Positions 8,372 through 16,605 of a stretch of DNA of 64,000 nucleotides are shown here, one piece after another. Both the position numbers and the translations under genes were made by a program. Numbering within the stretch: position 1 is the stretch's first letter; each line of letters opens with the position of its first letter. Source of the stretch: Bacilli bacterium (GTDB taxonomy: Bacteria > Bacillota_I > Bacilli_A > RF39 > UBA660); contig CAAGHO010000055.1 of NCBI GenBank assembly GCA_900769695.1, positions 9,633 through 73,632 on the forward strand, read 5' to 3'. Under the pieces are notes generated by a model, which had not been told where the DNA came from, ran no database searches, and saw only the letters and a program-made list of their open reading frames with translations.

Positions 8372-9640
8372 CTATTTTAATATATTTATTATGTTATCTA
8401 TGTTAACAATTTCTTTTTTATTTGTTTTTGTATCTTCTACTTCATAATTAGTTCCATCAAATTTTGTACCTAATATAATCATTTTTGGTGTTCCTAAAAC
8501 ATAAACATCATTTATTCTATTTCCAATATTTAAATTTTCTCTATCATCAATTATTGCATTAATATTATTTTGTAGTAAATAATTATACAATTTTTCCACT
8601 TCTTCTTTATTATTTTCATTGTATATTATTTGTACTTTATAAGATGCTATATCATATGGTAAAGCAAAACCTTTGATTTTATTATTTTCTTTAATAACAT
8701 TATTTTCTATTAAACAAGCAATTATTCTTCCTAAACCAATTCCATAACATCCCATATAATATGGTTTTTTCTCATTATTTTCATCCATATAGAAAAATCC
8801 CATACTATCAGAATATTTTGTTCCAAGTTGGAAATTATTTCCTAATTCAACAGTACTATATTCTTTTAAACCAGCAATATTACTTACTCCTAATTGTTTA
8901 AGATATTCATCCTTATTTTCAAATTCTAAAACTTCTTTATTAATACCGATATTTTTTTCTTCATCATAAAGAGTTTTGTCTTCTCCTAAATTTGTAATTG
9001 CTTGAAATTCTTCTGCAACTTTTCCACCTATAACACCATTATCACTAACGGTTGGTATAATTTTGATGCCTAATCTTTTAAATATATTTAAATATACCTG
9101 ATGCATTAGTTCATATGTCTTTTGCATATCTTCTTCAGTTTTATCAAATGAATAAGCATCCATCATAACAAAAGTTCTTGGTCTAAATAAATAACCTCTA
9201 GTTCTGATTTCTTTTCTAAATTTTTCACCTATTTGATAATAAATAGCTGGTAAATTTTTATATGAAGATAATCTATTGGCACCAAATAAAGTAGCACATT
9301 CTTCTGCAGTTGGAGCAAGTCCATATTCACCTAAATTGTTTTTTATTGTAAACATTATATCTCCATCTTTTGTATAGGTATTCCATCTGCCTGATTGTTC
9401 CCATATTTTTCTTGGTTGAAGTTTTGGAAATTCTACTTGAATACATCCTGCCTTATCTAATTCCTCAATGATGACATTTTCAACTTTTCTTTCTAATTTT
9501 GTCCATAAATTACCATAACCATAAATACCACTTTCAAATTGATATAATTCTCCTAATTTCATCAAAATATCTTGGCCAAAGTAATCACTATCAATATCAT
9601 TTAGATTAATCTTTTTAATATTTAATCTACTTAATCTCAT
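8372..9640 (-). CDS. proS: Prolyl-tRNA synthetase, short form without editing insertion
   Basis: This class II synthetase charges tRNA-Pro. Signatures are GRW near the start of the core, the PTAEE motif, motif 2 with the FR-ERTRG-like REIRTRGYLFRPR segment, and motif 3 GCYGIGLGR. At 422 residues it lacks the YbaK-like editing insertion that makes most bacterial ProRS about 560-570 residues long. The C-terminal anticodon-binding domain is present (VLGTPKMIILG). I chose ATG 9640 because AAAGGGTGAATAAA precedes it. A proline T-box lies upstream. Whether this is the sole ProRS in the cell cannot be seen here. Confidence 0.92.
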   Translation of the reverse strand: MRLSRLNIKKINLNDIDSDYFGQDILMKLGELYQFESGIYGYGNLWTKLERKVENVIIEELDKAGCIQVEFPKLQPRKIWEQSGRWNTYTKDGDIMFTIKNNLGEYGLAPTAEECATLFGANRLSSYKNLPAIYYQIGEKFRKEIRTRGYLFRPRTFVMMDAYSFDKTEEDMQKTYELMHQVYLNIFKRLGIKIIPTVSDNGVIGGKVAEEFQAITNLGEDKTLYDEEKNIGINKEVLEFENKDEYLKQLGVSNIAGLKEYSTVELGNNFQLGTKYSDSMGFFYMDENNEKKPYYMGCYGIGLGRIIACLIENNVIKENNKIKGFALPYDIASYKVQIIYNENNKEEVEKLYNYLLQNNINAIIDDRENLNIGNRINDVYVLGTPKMIILGTKFDGTNYEVEDTKTNKKEIVNIDNIINILK

Positions 9641-9660
9641 TTTATTCACCCTTTCTTTAA

Positions 9661-9858
9661 AACAAAAAAAGGATAGCATATAAGGAGTCATTAAGACGGT
9701 GCCATCCTTTTATTTTACTTAATTTTGATAACGGCTATTTACCGGAAATGTTTTCATTTCACTCTGAAGATAGGAATTAAATAGTATCATAACTTGTTCA
9801 CACTATACCAAGCCCACTTTTATGCTTAACTAATTAATATTTCTTCGTCACTGATTTG
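9661..9858 (-). promoter_or_regulatory. T-box riboswitch, proline specifier
   Basis: The leader of proS begins with CAGTGACGAAGAA, the usual 5' stem I motif of T-boxes. A CCT proline codon at 9774-9772 lies in the expected specifier position just before the CAGAGTGA segment. Downstream is the T-box sequence GGATGGCACCG, which would pair with the NCCA end of uncharged tRNA. It overlaps a terminator in which AAAGGAT (9710-9704) pairs with ATCCTTT (9674-9668) followed by T residues. Uncharged tRNA-Pro should therefore switch on proS. Confidence 0.9.
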
Positions 9859-9864
9859 CAACAT

Positions 9865-9893
9865 ATTATATCATAAATTTTAATTGCCCGCAA
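9865..9893 (-). promoter_or_regulatory. Promoter of the T-box/proS transcript
   Basis: On the minus strand TTGCGG (9893-9888) and TATAAT (9870-9865) are 17 bases apart. The predicted start is near 9858, right before the T-box. Confidence 0.75.
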
Positions 9894-9991
9894 ATTATTT
9901 TTGTTCACACCTTTATTTTACTACATATTTTTAATATTTTGTGGACAAGTTATAAAACTCGAACCAATTTATCTTTTTAAAAATTTAAATC

Positions 9992-10214
9992 TTTCCCTTA
10001 TTTTATGCTACTTTCCGCAACAATTCTTATATTTTTTTCCCGAACCACAAGTTCCGTTCAATCTAGTATTTATGTTATTTATAGTATATATAGTATTTCC
10101 TTATTTTGTGGTACCAACCACATTAGTATTTATAGTATTTATGTTACTTATGGTACTATATATATTCTATAAAATGAGGACAAAATGAGGTAATTTACCT
10201 CTTTTCCTTATTTT
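9992..10214. repeat. Decayed repeat patch with 9-bp microrepeats
   Basis: The phrase TTTCC(C)TTATTTT recurs at about 9992, 10097 and 10203, a spacing near 105 bp. Between these marks are two runs of 9-base units of the type TAGTATTTA, four units from 10065 and four from 10123. On the minus strand the units read as the tripeptide N-T-I. The stretch 9901-10312 otherwise has no convincing gene. The hydrophobic plus-strand frame at 9901-10188 is largely a by-product of these repeats. Confidence 0.5.
10008..10064 (-). pseudogene. SEC-C zinc motif remnant
   Basis: On the minus strand this stretch reads NGTCGSGKKYKNCCGK and then TAG. That is the C-terminal SEC-C metal-binding motif (usually PCPCGSGKKYKKCCG) with two residues missing before GSGKK. 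In-frame reading upstream hits a TAA after about 14 codons with no start. The codons differ from those of the intact SEC-C end of secA at 10780, so this is not a recent copy of it. It is probably the tail of a lost SEC-C protein. Confidence 0.5.
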
Positions 10215-10703
10215 GAACTTCAAATAGCTTTTTAAACTACTCCTTCCTTTCAAACTTCATTATAATTATACTATATTTTTAACAAATATTAGAAACAGTA
10301 GTAATAACTTTGCTATCTTTTTATGTTTCTTGCATATTGTAATCTTTTTAAACTTCTTTTAGATACTGGACTAGATTTTATAGAGTCATATTCCGCTTTT
10401 TCCGAGCATTTCATTCTGTATTCAATATCGTTATCATAATCTTGCATACATTTATTTAAAGTCATTATAAAATCCATTAATTCCTTTTTTGATAAATCTG
10501 CAAAAGTTCTAGACCTATTATTTTGATTCATTTAAATCTTCTCTTTTCTTAACTAATCTTTTTTGACCGTCATTTTTATTTAATAATAAAGAATGTTGAC
10601 ATTTACCTCATTTTGTCCGCATTCAAAAATCCTTGATTTTAAAGTCTTTGTGAAAGTTTTTACCTCATTTCCAAAAAAATGAGGTAAAAATGAGGTAAAA
10701 TTC
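10171..10703. repeat. Cluster of ATGAGGTAA repeats in both orientations
   Basis: The word AAATGAGG(TAA) occurs on the plus strand at 10171, 10182, 10677 and 10690, and inverted (TTACCTC) at 10195, 10602 and 10657. The segment GGACAAAATGAGGTAA (10178-10193) is repeated in reverse at 10602-10617. At 10657-10690 a perfect 14-bp stem TTTTTACCTCATTT / AAATGAGGTAAAAA forms a hairpin. The repeats flank the small gene at 10313-10531 on both sides. Confidence 0.7.
10313..10531 (-). CDS. Hypothetical 72-residue protein
   Basis: I do not recognise this small charged protein (MNQNNRSRTFADLSKKELMD at its start). It is helix-prone, with a basic end (KRSLKRLQYARNIKR), and has no signal or membrane span. 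A modest ribosome site (AGAGAAGA) precedes ATG 10531. It lies between secA and proS, enclosed by inverted GAGGTAA-type repeats, and may belong with them as a small element. It could also be a chance frame; the charge pattern and ribosome site favour a real gene only moderately. Confidence 0.4.
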   Translation of the reverse strand: MNQNNRSRTFADLSKKELMDFIMTLNKCMQDYDNDIEYRMKCSEKAEYDSIKSSPVSKRSLKRLQYARNIKR

Positions 10704-10778
10704 TTATTTTTTTGTAATTTTTTCAATTTTAAAATTTTTTAGAATCTCACAGATCCTTAATTCATAAGGGTTTGCGAA

Positions 10779-13271
10779 TTATTTACCACAACATTGTTTA
10801 TATTTCTTACCACTTCCACAAGGGCAAGGATCATTTCTACCAATTTTACTTACTCTTTTTGGCTTTTTCTTAGGAGCCTCAGATTCACTCTCATTTGTTA
10901 TTTTTTTCTTTGAAACTTCTTTTCTTTCTATATTTTGTTTTACTTCTGCACGTAATAAGAAAGTTGATATATCTTTATCTATTTTTTGAACCATGTCATC
11001 AAATAAATCAAATCCTTCCATGGTATAAGCACGTAATGGATCTTCTTGAGCATATCCTCTTAGATAGATACCTTCTCTTAAATGAGACATTGTATTAATA
11101 TGTTCCATCCAATAATGATCTATAACTTGTAAAGATATTGCTTTTTCAAATTCGTCTGTTACTTCAGCTGGGATATCTTTTAATTTTTCTTCATATTCTT
11201 TGATTACTAATTTTGATATCTTATCTATTACATCTTCAACTTCCATGTTTGTTATTTGAGACTTTTTCATATCCTTCTTTAATAAATTCTCATTACTAAA
11301 GTCAACAATATCATCTAAGTCTTGTTCTGTTAAATAACCTTCTGGTGCAATATGAGATTTTACTAAATCTGAAATGTGATTTCTAAATGTTGTTAAAACT
11401 GTCTCATGAATAGATTCAGAATCAAGTATTTCATTTCTTTTATCATACATAATTTCTCTTTGATTATTCATTACATCATCATATTGAAGTAATTGTTTAC
11501 GAATATCAAAGTTATTTCCTTCTACTCTTTTTTGAGCTGTAGTTATGGATTTAGTAAATGTTTTACTTTTAATTGCTTGATCGCCCAATCCCATATTTTC
11601 CATCATAGTACCAATTCTATCTGAACCAAATCTGACCATTAAATCATCCTTCATTGAAACAAAGAATTGTGTATAACCAGGATCTCCTTGACGACCAGAA
11701 CGTCCTCTTAACTGATTATCAATACGACGTGATTCATGACGTTCTGTACCAACAACACATAAACCACCTAATTGTTTAATTTCTTCTGACAATTTGATAT
11801 CAGTTCCACGTCCTGCCATATTAGTTGCGATTGTTACTGATTTATGTTGACCTATTTTAGAAATTATTTCAGCCTCGCGTGCATGATTCTTAGCATTTAA
11901 TACTTCATGTGGAATATGAGCTTGTTTTAACAAACTACTAATTAATTCACTTGTTTCAATAGCAATAGTACCTATTAAAACAGGTTGACCTTTTTCATAA
12001 CGTTCCTTAACAAATTCTATAATTGCTTTATATTTAGCTTCACGTGTTGCATAAACTAAATCTGGTTCATCATCTCTTATTACAGGTCTATTAGTAGGTA
12101 TTTCAATAACATACATATTATAAATGTTTCTAAATTCTTCTTCTTCTGTTTTAGCAGTACCAGTCATACCTGATAGTTTTTTATACATTCTGAATAAATT
12201 TTGGAAAGTAATTGTCGCTAAAGTTTTTGTTTCTTGATTAATATTAACTCCTTCTTTTGCTTCAATTGCTTGATGTAAGCCATCAGAATAAGCTCTTCCT
12301 TTCATTAAACGTCCAGTAAATTGATCAACTATTACTATTTCACCATCTTGTACAACATAATCAACGTCATTTTTCATAGCATAGTTAGCACGTAATGCTT
12401 GATTTATATAGTGAACTAAAGTAGCATTTTCTACTTCATATAGATTAGAAATCTTAAATGTTTTTTCAGCTTTTTCTGTTCCTTCATCTGTTAATGTAAC
12501 AGCCTTTGTCTTTTCATCATAAATATATTCTTTTTCTGCTTTTAAGCTTTTAGCAAATTTATCTGCAGAAATATAAAGATTTGCACTAGACATTTCTCCA
12601 CCTGAAATAATAAGAGGAGTTCTTGCCTCATCAATTAATACTGAGTCAACTTCATCGATAATTGCAAAATTAAGTGGTCTTTGAACTCTATCTTCTTTTC
12701 GAACAACCATATTATCACGAAGATAATCAAATCCAATTTCATTATTTGTTGAATAAGTAATATCGCAATTATAAGCTTCTTGTTTTTCTTTAGGTGATAA
12801 ATCTCTAGTATTAACTCCAACAGTTAATCCTAAGAATCTATGGATTCCACCCATCCATTCAGCATCACGTCCTGCTAGATACTCATTAACAGTAATAATA
12901 TGAACGCCTTTTCCTTCTAAAGCATTTAAATATGCTGGAAGAACTGATGTCAAAGTTTTTCCTTCACCTGTTTTCATTTCTGCTATATTACCATAATGAA
13001 TAGCTAAAGCTCCTAGAATTTGAACATAGAAATGCTTTTCGCCAATAACTCTGTATGCTGCTTCTCTAGCAACAGCAAAAGCCTCAACCAAAATATCATC
13101 TAGAGTTTCTCCAGCTTTTAATCTTTCTTTAAATTCACTTGTTTTATTTTGTAATTCTGTATCAGTTAAATTAGACATTTCTTCATCTAATTCCATTACT
13201 TGATCAGCCAACTTTGTAAATCTTTTTAATTCTTTATATTCATGATCAAACATTTTTAAAATATTCACCAT
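10779..13271 (-). CDS. secA: Preprotein translocase ATPase SecA
   Basis: SecA is the motor that pushes unfolded preproteins through SecYEG. The 830-residue protein has the Walker A motif GEGKT (MKTGEGKTL), the DEVD Walker B (IDEVDSVLIDEARTPL), motif VI QLRGRSGRQGD, and a C-terminal zinc-binding SEC-C motif ending CPCGSGKKYKQCCGK. The start ATG 13271 follows GGGAGATGAT. hpf and csp lie upstream, each with its own terminator. No strong terminator follows, and the usual neighbour prfB is displaced by the accessory segment. Confidence 0.98.
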   Translation of the reverse strand: MVNILKMFDHEYKELKRFTKLADQVMELDEEMSNLTDTELQNKTSEFKERLKAGETLDDILVEAFAVAREAAYRVIGEKHFYVQILGALAIHYGNIAEMKTGEGKTLTSVLPAYLNALEGKGVHIITVNEYLAGRDAEWMGGIHRFLGLTVGVNTRDLSPKEKQEAYNCDITYSTNNEIGFDYLRDNMVVRKEDRVQRPLNFAIIDEVDSVLIDEARTPLIISGGEMSSANLYISADKFAKSLKAEKEYIYDEKTKAVTLTDEGTEKAEKTFKISNLYEVENATLVHYINQALRANYAMKNDVDYVVQDGEIVIVDQFTGRLMKGRAYSDGLHQAIEAKEGVNINQETKTLATITFQNLFRMYKKLSGMTGTAKTEEEEFRNIYNMYVIEIPTNRPVIRDDEPDLVYATREAKYKAIIEFVKERYEKGQPVLIGTIAIETSELISSLLKQAHIPHEVLNAKNHAREAEIISKIGQHKSVTIATNMAGRGTDIKLSEEIKQLGGLCVVGTERHESRRIDNQLRGRSGRQGDPGYTQFFVSMKDDLMVRFGSDRIGTMMENMGLGDQAIKSKTFTKSITTAQKRVEGNNFDIRKQLLQYDDVMNNQREIMYDKRNEILDSESIHETVLTTFRNHISDLVKSHIAPEGYLTEQDLDDIVDFSNENLLKKDMKKSQITNMEVEDVIDKISKLVIKEYEEKLKDIPAEVTDEFEKAISLQVIDHYWMEHINTMSHLREGIYLRGYAQEDPLRAYTMEGFDLFDDMVQKIDKDISTFLLRAEVKQNIERKEVSKKKITNESESEAPKKKPKRVSKIGRNDPCPCGSGKKYKQCCGK

Positions 13272-13299
13272 ATCATCTCCCTTAATTAATTATTGTAAC

Positions 13300-13342
13300 A
13301 AAAAAAAAGAAAGAATTAAAGCATATTGCTAAAAATTCTTTC
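13300..13342 (-). terminator. Intrinsic terminator between hpf and secA
   Basis: On the minus strand GAAAGAAT (13342-13335) pairs with ATTCTTTC (13316-13309), followed by nine T residues. Confidence 0.85.
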
Positions 13343-13358
13343 AATTATATTATATTTT

Positions 13359-13886
13359 TTATTCAGATTCAATTATTCCATACCCAGAATCTTTTCTTTT
13401 ATAAACAACTGCAATTTTATTTGTTTCACTATCTTTGTACATATAAAATTGATGGTTTAAAAGTTCCATTTGAATAATTGCTTCTTCTTCATTCATAGGT
13501 TTTACTTCTACTTTTTTTCTTTTAATTATATCTGAATTTTCATCTTCTTCAAGTGGTTCAAAACTTTCAAAAGAAAAATCAAATCCTTTAACTTGCTTAG
13601 ACATAAGTCTAGTTTTATTTTTTCTGATTTGTCTTTCTAGTTTATCAACAGCTTTATCAACTGCTGCATAAAAATCATCTTGTACCTCTTCAGATCTTAA
13701 AATAAATGATTTTAGTGGTATAGTTACCTCTAATATTTGAGAGTGGTTTTTAACCTTAACAACAACAGTTGCACGAACAGAACTATCATCTTCAATATAC
13801 TTACTAAGTTTTCCTATTTTTTCTTCTATATAGTCTTTCATCGCATCCGTTACTTTAATTTTATCACCACGGATAATAATTTCCAT
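13359..13886 (-). CDS. hpf: Long-form ribosome hibernation promoting factor
   Basis: The 175-residue protein has the N-terminal S30AE fold (MEIIIRGDKIKVTDAMKDYI, VKVKNHSQILEVTI) that binds the decoding centre. Its C-terminal domain (about residues 120-175, MNEEEAIIQMELLNHQFYMYKD) dimerises ribosomes into 100S particles. The start ATG 13886 is placed by AGGAGGCGATGAT; a longer frame upstream lacks a site. An extended -10 promoter (TGCTATAAT, TATAAT at 13911-13906) lies just before it. The gene lies upstream of secA as in Bacillus. Confidence 0.95.
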   Translation of the reverse strand: MEIIIRGDKIKVTDAMKDYIEEKIGKLSKYIEDDSSVRATVVVKVKNHSQILEVTIPLKSFILRSEEVQDDFYAAVDKAVDKLERQIRKNKTRLMSKQVKGFDFSFESFEPLEEDENSDIIKRKKVEVKPMNEEEAIIQMELLNHQFYMYKDSETNKIAVVYKRKDSGYGIIESE

Positions 13887-13924
13887 ATCATCGCCTCCTA
13901 TTTTTATTATAGCACCTTTATATG

Positions 13925-13955
13925 AAAAAAACCACCTATTTTGACATAGCTGGTT
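13925..13955 (-). terminator. Intrinsic terminator of the cold shock gene
   Basis: On the minus strand AACCA-CTAT pairs with ATAG-TGGTT across one G/G mismatch, followed by seven T residues. The stem overlaps the stop codon. Confidence 0.8.
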
Positions 13956-14154
13956 CCTTAACAAGTTTAACATTTAATGCTTGATATCCTTTACTTGTTT
14001 CTACTAAATTAAATTCAACGTATTGTCCTTCTGATAAAGTCTTATATCCATCATTTTCAATTGCTGAATAGTGAACAAAAATATCTTCATTTTCCTTATA
14101 TTCAATAAATCCATAACCTTTTTCATTATTGAACCACTTAACTCTTCCTATCAT
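13936..14154 (-). CDS. csp: Cold shock protein
   Basis: This 72-residue single-domain OB-fold RNA chaperone has RNP1 (KGYGFIEY) and RNP2 (DIFVHYSAI) nearly perfect. Csp proteins melt mRNA structure and act as transcription antiterminators. The start is ATG 14154 after AAAAGAGGTGCAAA. The upstream region of about 130 bases contains an 8-bp palindrome TTGGCCAA but no recognisable cold-box. It has a terminator of its own and is probably monocistronic. Confidence 0.95.
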   Translation of the reverse strand: MIGRVKWFNNEKGYGFIEYKENEDIFVHYSAIENDGYKTLSEGQYVEFNLVETSKGYQALNVKLVKEPAMSK

Positions 14155-14311
14155 TTTGCACCTCTTTTCTTAAAATACTATTCTTGACTATTGGCCAAGT
14201 GATACCAGTTTATCAATCTAGATTAAATCTGTAACTTTTTTCTTTTAAATGTATTTTTCAAGACTTTTTAAGTAATTTTTTCGACAAAATTTGATATTTT
14301 ATGCAAAAAAG

Positions 14312-14354
14312 AAGTAATATTTTACTTTTAAAAAAATTACCAATTTTTGTAATT
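14312..14354. promoter_or_regulatory. Two inverted repeats upstream of agrB
   Basis: AAGTAA-N4-TTACTT (14312-14327) is a perfect inverted repeat. It is followed by AATTAC-N8-GTAATT (14335-14354). Both share a GTAAT/ATTAC core and lie 40-80 bases before the agrB start. AgrA-type LytTR regulators bind paired short sites in such positions, so this is a candidate operator. The link is inferred. Confidence 0.4.
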
Positions 14355-14392
14355 ATTTTAGTGTTATCCTCGTATCAGATAGGAGGTAAACT

Positions 14393-14983
14393 TTGAAAAC
14401 AGCAGTAATTAATAAGACAGTTAATTTTCTTTCTAAATATCAAACCTATGAAGGAGAAGATTTAGAAAAGTTAAAATATGGATTAGAAGGTATATATTTA
14501 ACAATAACTAAACTAATAGTGATTTTATTTCTTGCTATTGTATTAAATATTTTAAAAGAAGTAGTTTTAACTCTATTATTCTTTAATATAATTAGATACT
14601 TTGGATTTGGAATACACGCTAAAAAAAGTTGGCAATGTTTAATATCATCTACTATATGTTTTATAATTCTACCATATATAATGTTAAATATTAACATTTC
14701 AAAGTTTAGTATCTTAATTATAGGTTGTATTTGTTTAATAGATTTACTTATATTTGCACCTGCTGATACTGTTAAAAGACCTCTTAAAAATAAAAAGAAA
14801 AGATTAATAAGAAAAATAGCAACTGTAAGTGTTGCCATTATATATATAATTTTATCATTGGTTATAAACAATCATGAACTTTCAACTATCTTTATACTAA
14901 GTGTGATTATAGAATCACTAATGGTTAATCCCTTAATTTATATGTTATTAAATCAACCTTTTAATAACTACAAGCATGAATAA
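14393..14983 (+). CDS. agrB: AgrB, autoinducer-peptide processing membrane protease
   Basis: AgrB cuts the AgrD precursor and helps form the cyclic thiolactone signal. The 196-residue protein has 5-6 hydrophobic spans and the catalytic pair His75 and Cys82 in RYFGFGIHAKKSWQC, with the same 7-residue spacing as the classical His77/Cys84. A conserved cytoplasmic loop PADTVKRPLKNKKKR is also present. The start is TTG 14393, supported by AGGAGG six bases upstream. agrD follows 52 bases later in the same direction, and the histidine kinase and regulator genes face them. Confidence 0.95.
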   Translation: MKTAVINKTVNFLSKYQTYEGEDLEKLKYGLEGIYLTITKLIVILFLAIVLNILKEVVLTLLFFNIIRYFGFGIHAKKSWQCLISSTICFIILPYIMLNINISKFSILIIGCICLIDLLIFAPADTVKRPLKNKKKRLIRKIATVSVAIIYIILSLVINNHELSTIFILSVIIESLMVNPLIYMLLNQPFNNYKHE

Positions 14984-15035
14984 ATATCAATTTATTTGAT
15001 GTTTATAATATAGGAAATTAAGAAAGGAGATTATT

Positions 15036-15158
15036 ATGAAGAAAAGAGTTGCAGCATTCATTAGTGCTATCGCTTTACTTGCTACAGGAGCAGCTAGCAT
15101 GGGATGTCTTTGGTTATTAGCTGATGAACCTAATAGCTTAAAAAGCTTCAATGATTAG
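15036..15158 (+). CDS. agrD: AgrD, cyclic lactone autoinducer precursor
   Basis: The 40-residue peptide has an amphipathic N-terminal helix (MKKRVAAFISAIALLATGAA), then SMGCLWLL, then an acidic tail ADEPNSLKSFND. This is the AgrD plan: a cysteine four residues before the cleavage point forms a five-membered thiolactone ring, predicted here as C-L-W-L-L. The EP motif of the tail is a hallmark. The ribosome site AGAAAGGAG is strong. A terminator follows. The mature signal would be (SMG)CLWLL, with the exact N-terminal trim unknown. Confidence 0.92.
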   Translation: MKKRVAAFISAIALLATGAASMGCLWLLADEPNSLKSFND

Positions 15159-15177
15159 TTTTTAAATATTATAAATT

Positions 15178-15209
15178 CCATTTTGATCTATACGCAAAAT
15201 GGTTTTTTT
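15178..15209 (+). terminator. Intrinsic terminator of agrBD
   Basis: CCATTTTG (15178-15185) pairs with CAAAATGG (15195-15202), followed by seven T residues. Confidence 0.9.
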
Positions 15210-15273
15210 ATATTTATACTTATTAACACTATATTTTAATACATCTACATTAGATTGAAAATCAAACAATGAC

Positions 15274-16605
15274 TCAATATTTTCTTAATATATTTTTATC
15301 TGATGTATCTTTTGCTGTTTTGATAATTATTTTTTCTATATAAAAGTCTTTTGATATTGTTTGAGTTTCATCTATCCAATTATTTTTTTGTAGCAACTTA
15401 GTTGCAAAATATAATCCATTACCTCTTCCTGGACCTTTTGATGAGGATCCCTTTTGATTTCTATTATGAACAATGTTATTTGGATTAAAGGTATTGCTAA
15501 TTATAAATACTATATCATTATTACTAACATATATTTCTAGCGATATTAGTTTCTTTTTTGATGTACTGGATGCCTCAATGGCGTTGTCTAAGTAAACACC
15601 TAAAATTTTGGATAATACTTCTATTTTACTCTGACTTAGTTTTTTAAATTGTTTGTTAACTTTATTACTTACATCAACTTCTAAGTTTAATTTATTATTA
15701 TTGGCAACTATTATTTTATAATACAAAAGACCTTTTAGGCCTCCATTTGGAAGCATTCTTAATTCATTAATCATTTCGTCATCAACATTTATGTAATCTG
15801 TTATAATGCTGTCAATCTTATCTTTTACTTTCTTTTCTTTAGTCATGCACCTTAAAACAGCAAGTTGATTTTTATACTCATGCCTTGTAAATTGTTCTTT
15901 TTCTATCCACTCTTCAAATATCTTTACATATTCAAATAAACCATCGTATTGCTGATATAATTTTTCATATTTGTTTCTTTCTTCTATTAAAATGATAGAT
16001 AATAGAAAAACTATTATTAGTATTAGAAAATTAGTACTAAATATATTGTTTAATTTGCAATTTAAACTTATAGTATATAATATTGTTGATATTGCTATTA
16101 TAACAAGAACAAAGAAGATAATAAATTTTGGAAATCTTTTGGTTTCAATTGAGTTTACAAAATTATTGATCCAAATTTTAACACTCGGTATTGAAAATAC
16201 TATAAATACAAACAACGAACTAATAGTGCTACTGATCACATTCAAATACCAAACAGTTCTAATTTCCTGTAAACTTACAAATATAATTAATATACCTACA
16301 GTAATCAAATCAAAAACAGACATAAACAACAATAAAATTGCACACAATATAATAGACTTTATAAAACTAATATTCAGTATATATTTATAAGTAACCATCA
16401 TCATTATATAGACTATTATTGTGTACATATAATTGTATTCTATATTATAGATTACAACGGGCAAAATAATTAGAAAACCAATTAAAATAGTATTCTTTAT
16501 ATTTAATAACTTTGCAGTACTTTTAATTATTCTGTTAATAGAAAATAGTCCCATTATTGATAAAATTATGGATGATATTGTTCTAGCTATGATAATTGTA
16601 GACAT
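15274..16605 (-). CDS. agrC: AgrC-type sensor histidine kinase
   Basis: The 443-residue protein has six or so N-terminal membrane spans (to about residue 210), a coiled linker, and a GHKL kinase domain. The phospho-acceptor is His242 in FTRHEYKNQLAVL; the N box is LGVYLDNAIEAS and the G box GRGNGLYFATKLL. This is the HPK10 architecture of peptide-sensing kinases. It overlaps agrA by about 20 bases and is translated with it. I chose ATG 16605 with GGAG 10 bases upstream; TTG 16611 is an alternative. It should sense the peptide from the facing agrBD genes. Confidence 0.93.
   Translation of the reverse strand: MSTIIIARTISSIILSIMGLFSINRIIKSTAKLLNIKNTILIGFLIILPVVIYNIEYNYMYTIIVYIMMMVTYKYILNISFIKSIILCAILLLFMSVFDLITVGILIIFVSLQEIRTVWYLNVISSTISSLFVFIVFSIPSVKIWINNFVNSIETKRFPKFIIFFVLVIIAISTILYTISLNCKLNNIFSTNFLILIIVFLLSIILIEERNKYEKLYQQYDGLFEYVKIFEEWIEKEQFTRHEYKNQLAVLRCMTKEKKVKDKIDSIITDYINVDDEMINELRMLPNGGLKGLLYYKIIVANNNKLNLEVDVSNKVNKQFKKLSQSKIEVLSKILGVYLDNAIEASSTSKKKLISLEIYVSNNDIVFIISNTFNPNNIVHNRNQKGSSSKGPGRGNGLYFATKLLQKNNWIDETQTISKDFYIEKIIIKTAKDTSDKNILRKY

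Noticed and set aside
10065..10160. Possible CRISPR array
   Set aside because: The units are 9 bases, contiguous and without spacers, and no cas genes are present.
9901..10188. Plus-strand frame for a hydrophobic 95-residue protein
   Set aside because: Its residues follow the 9-base repeats and the reverse of a SEC-C motif. It has no ATG start or ribosome site.
14155..14280. Cold-box RNA thermosensor in the csp leader
   Set aside because: I find no cold-box sequence or long alternative pairing, only an 8-bp palindrome.
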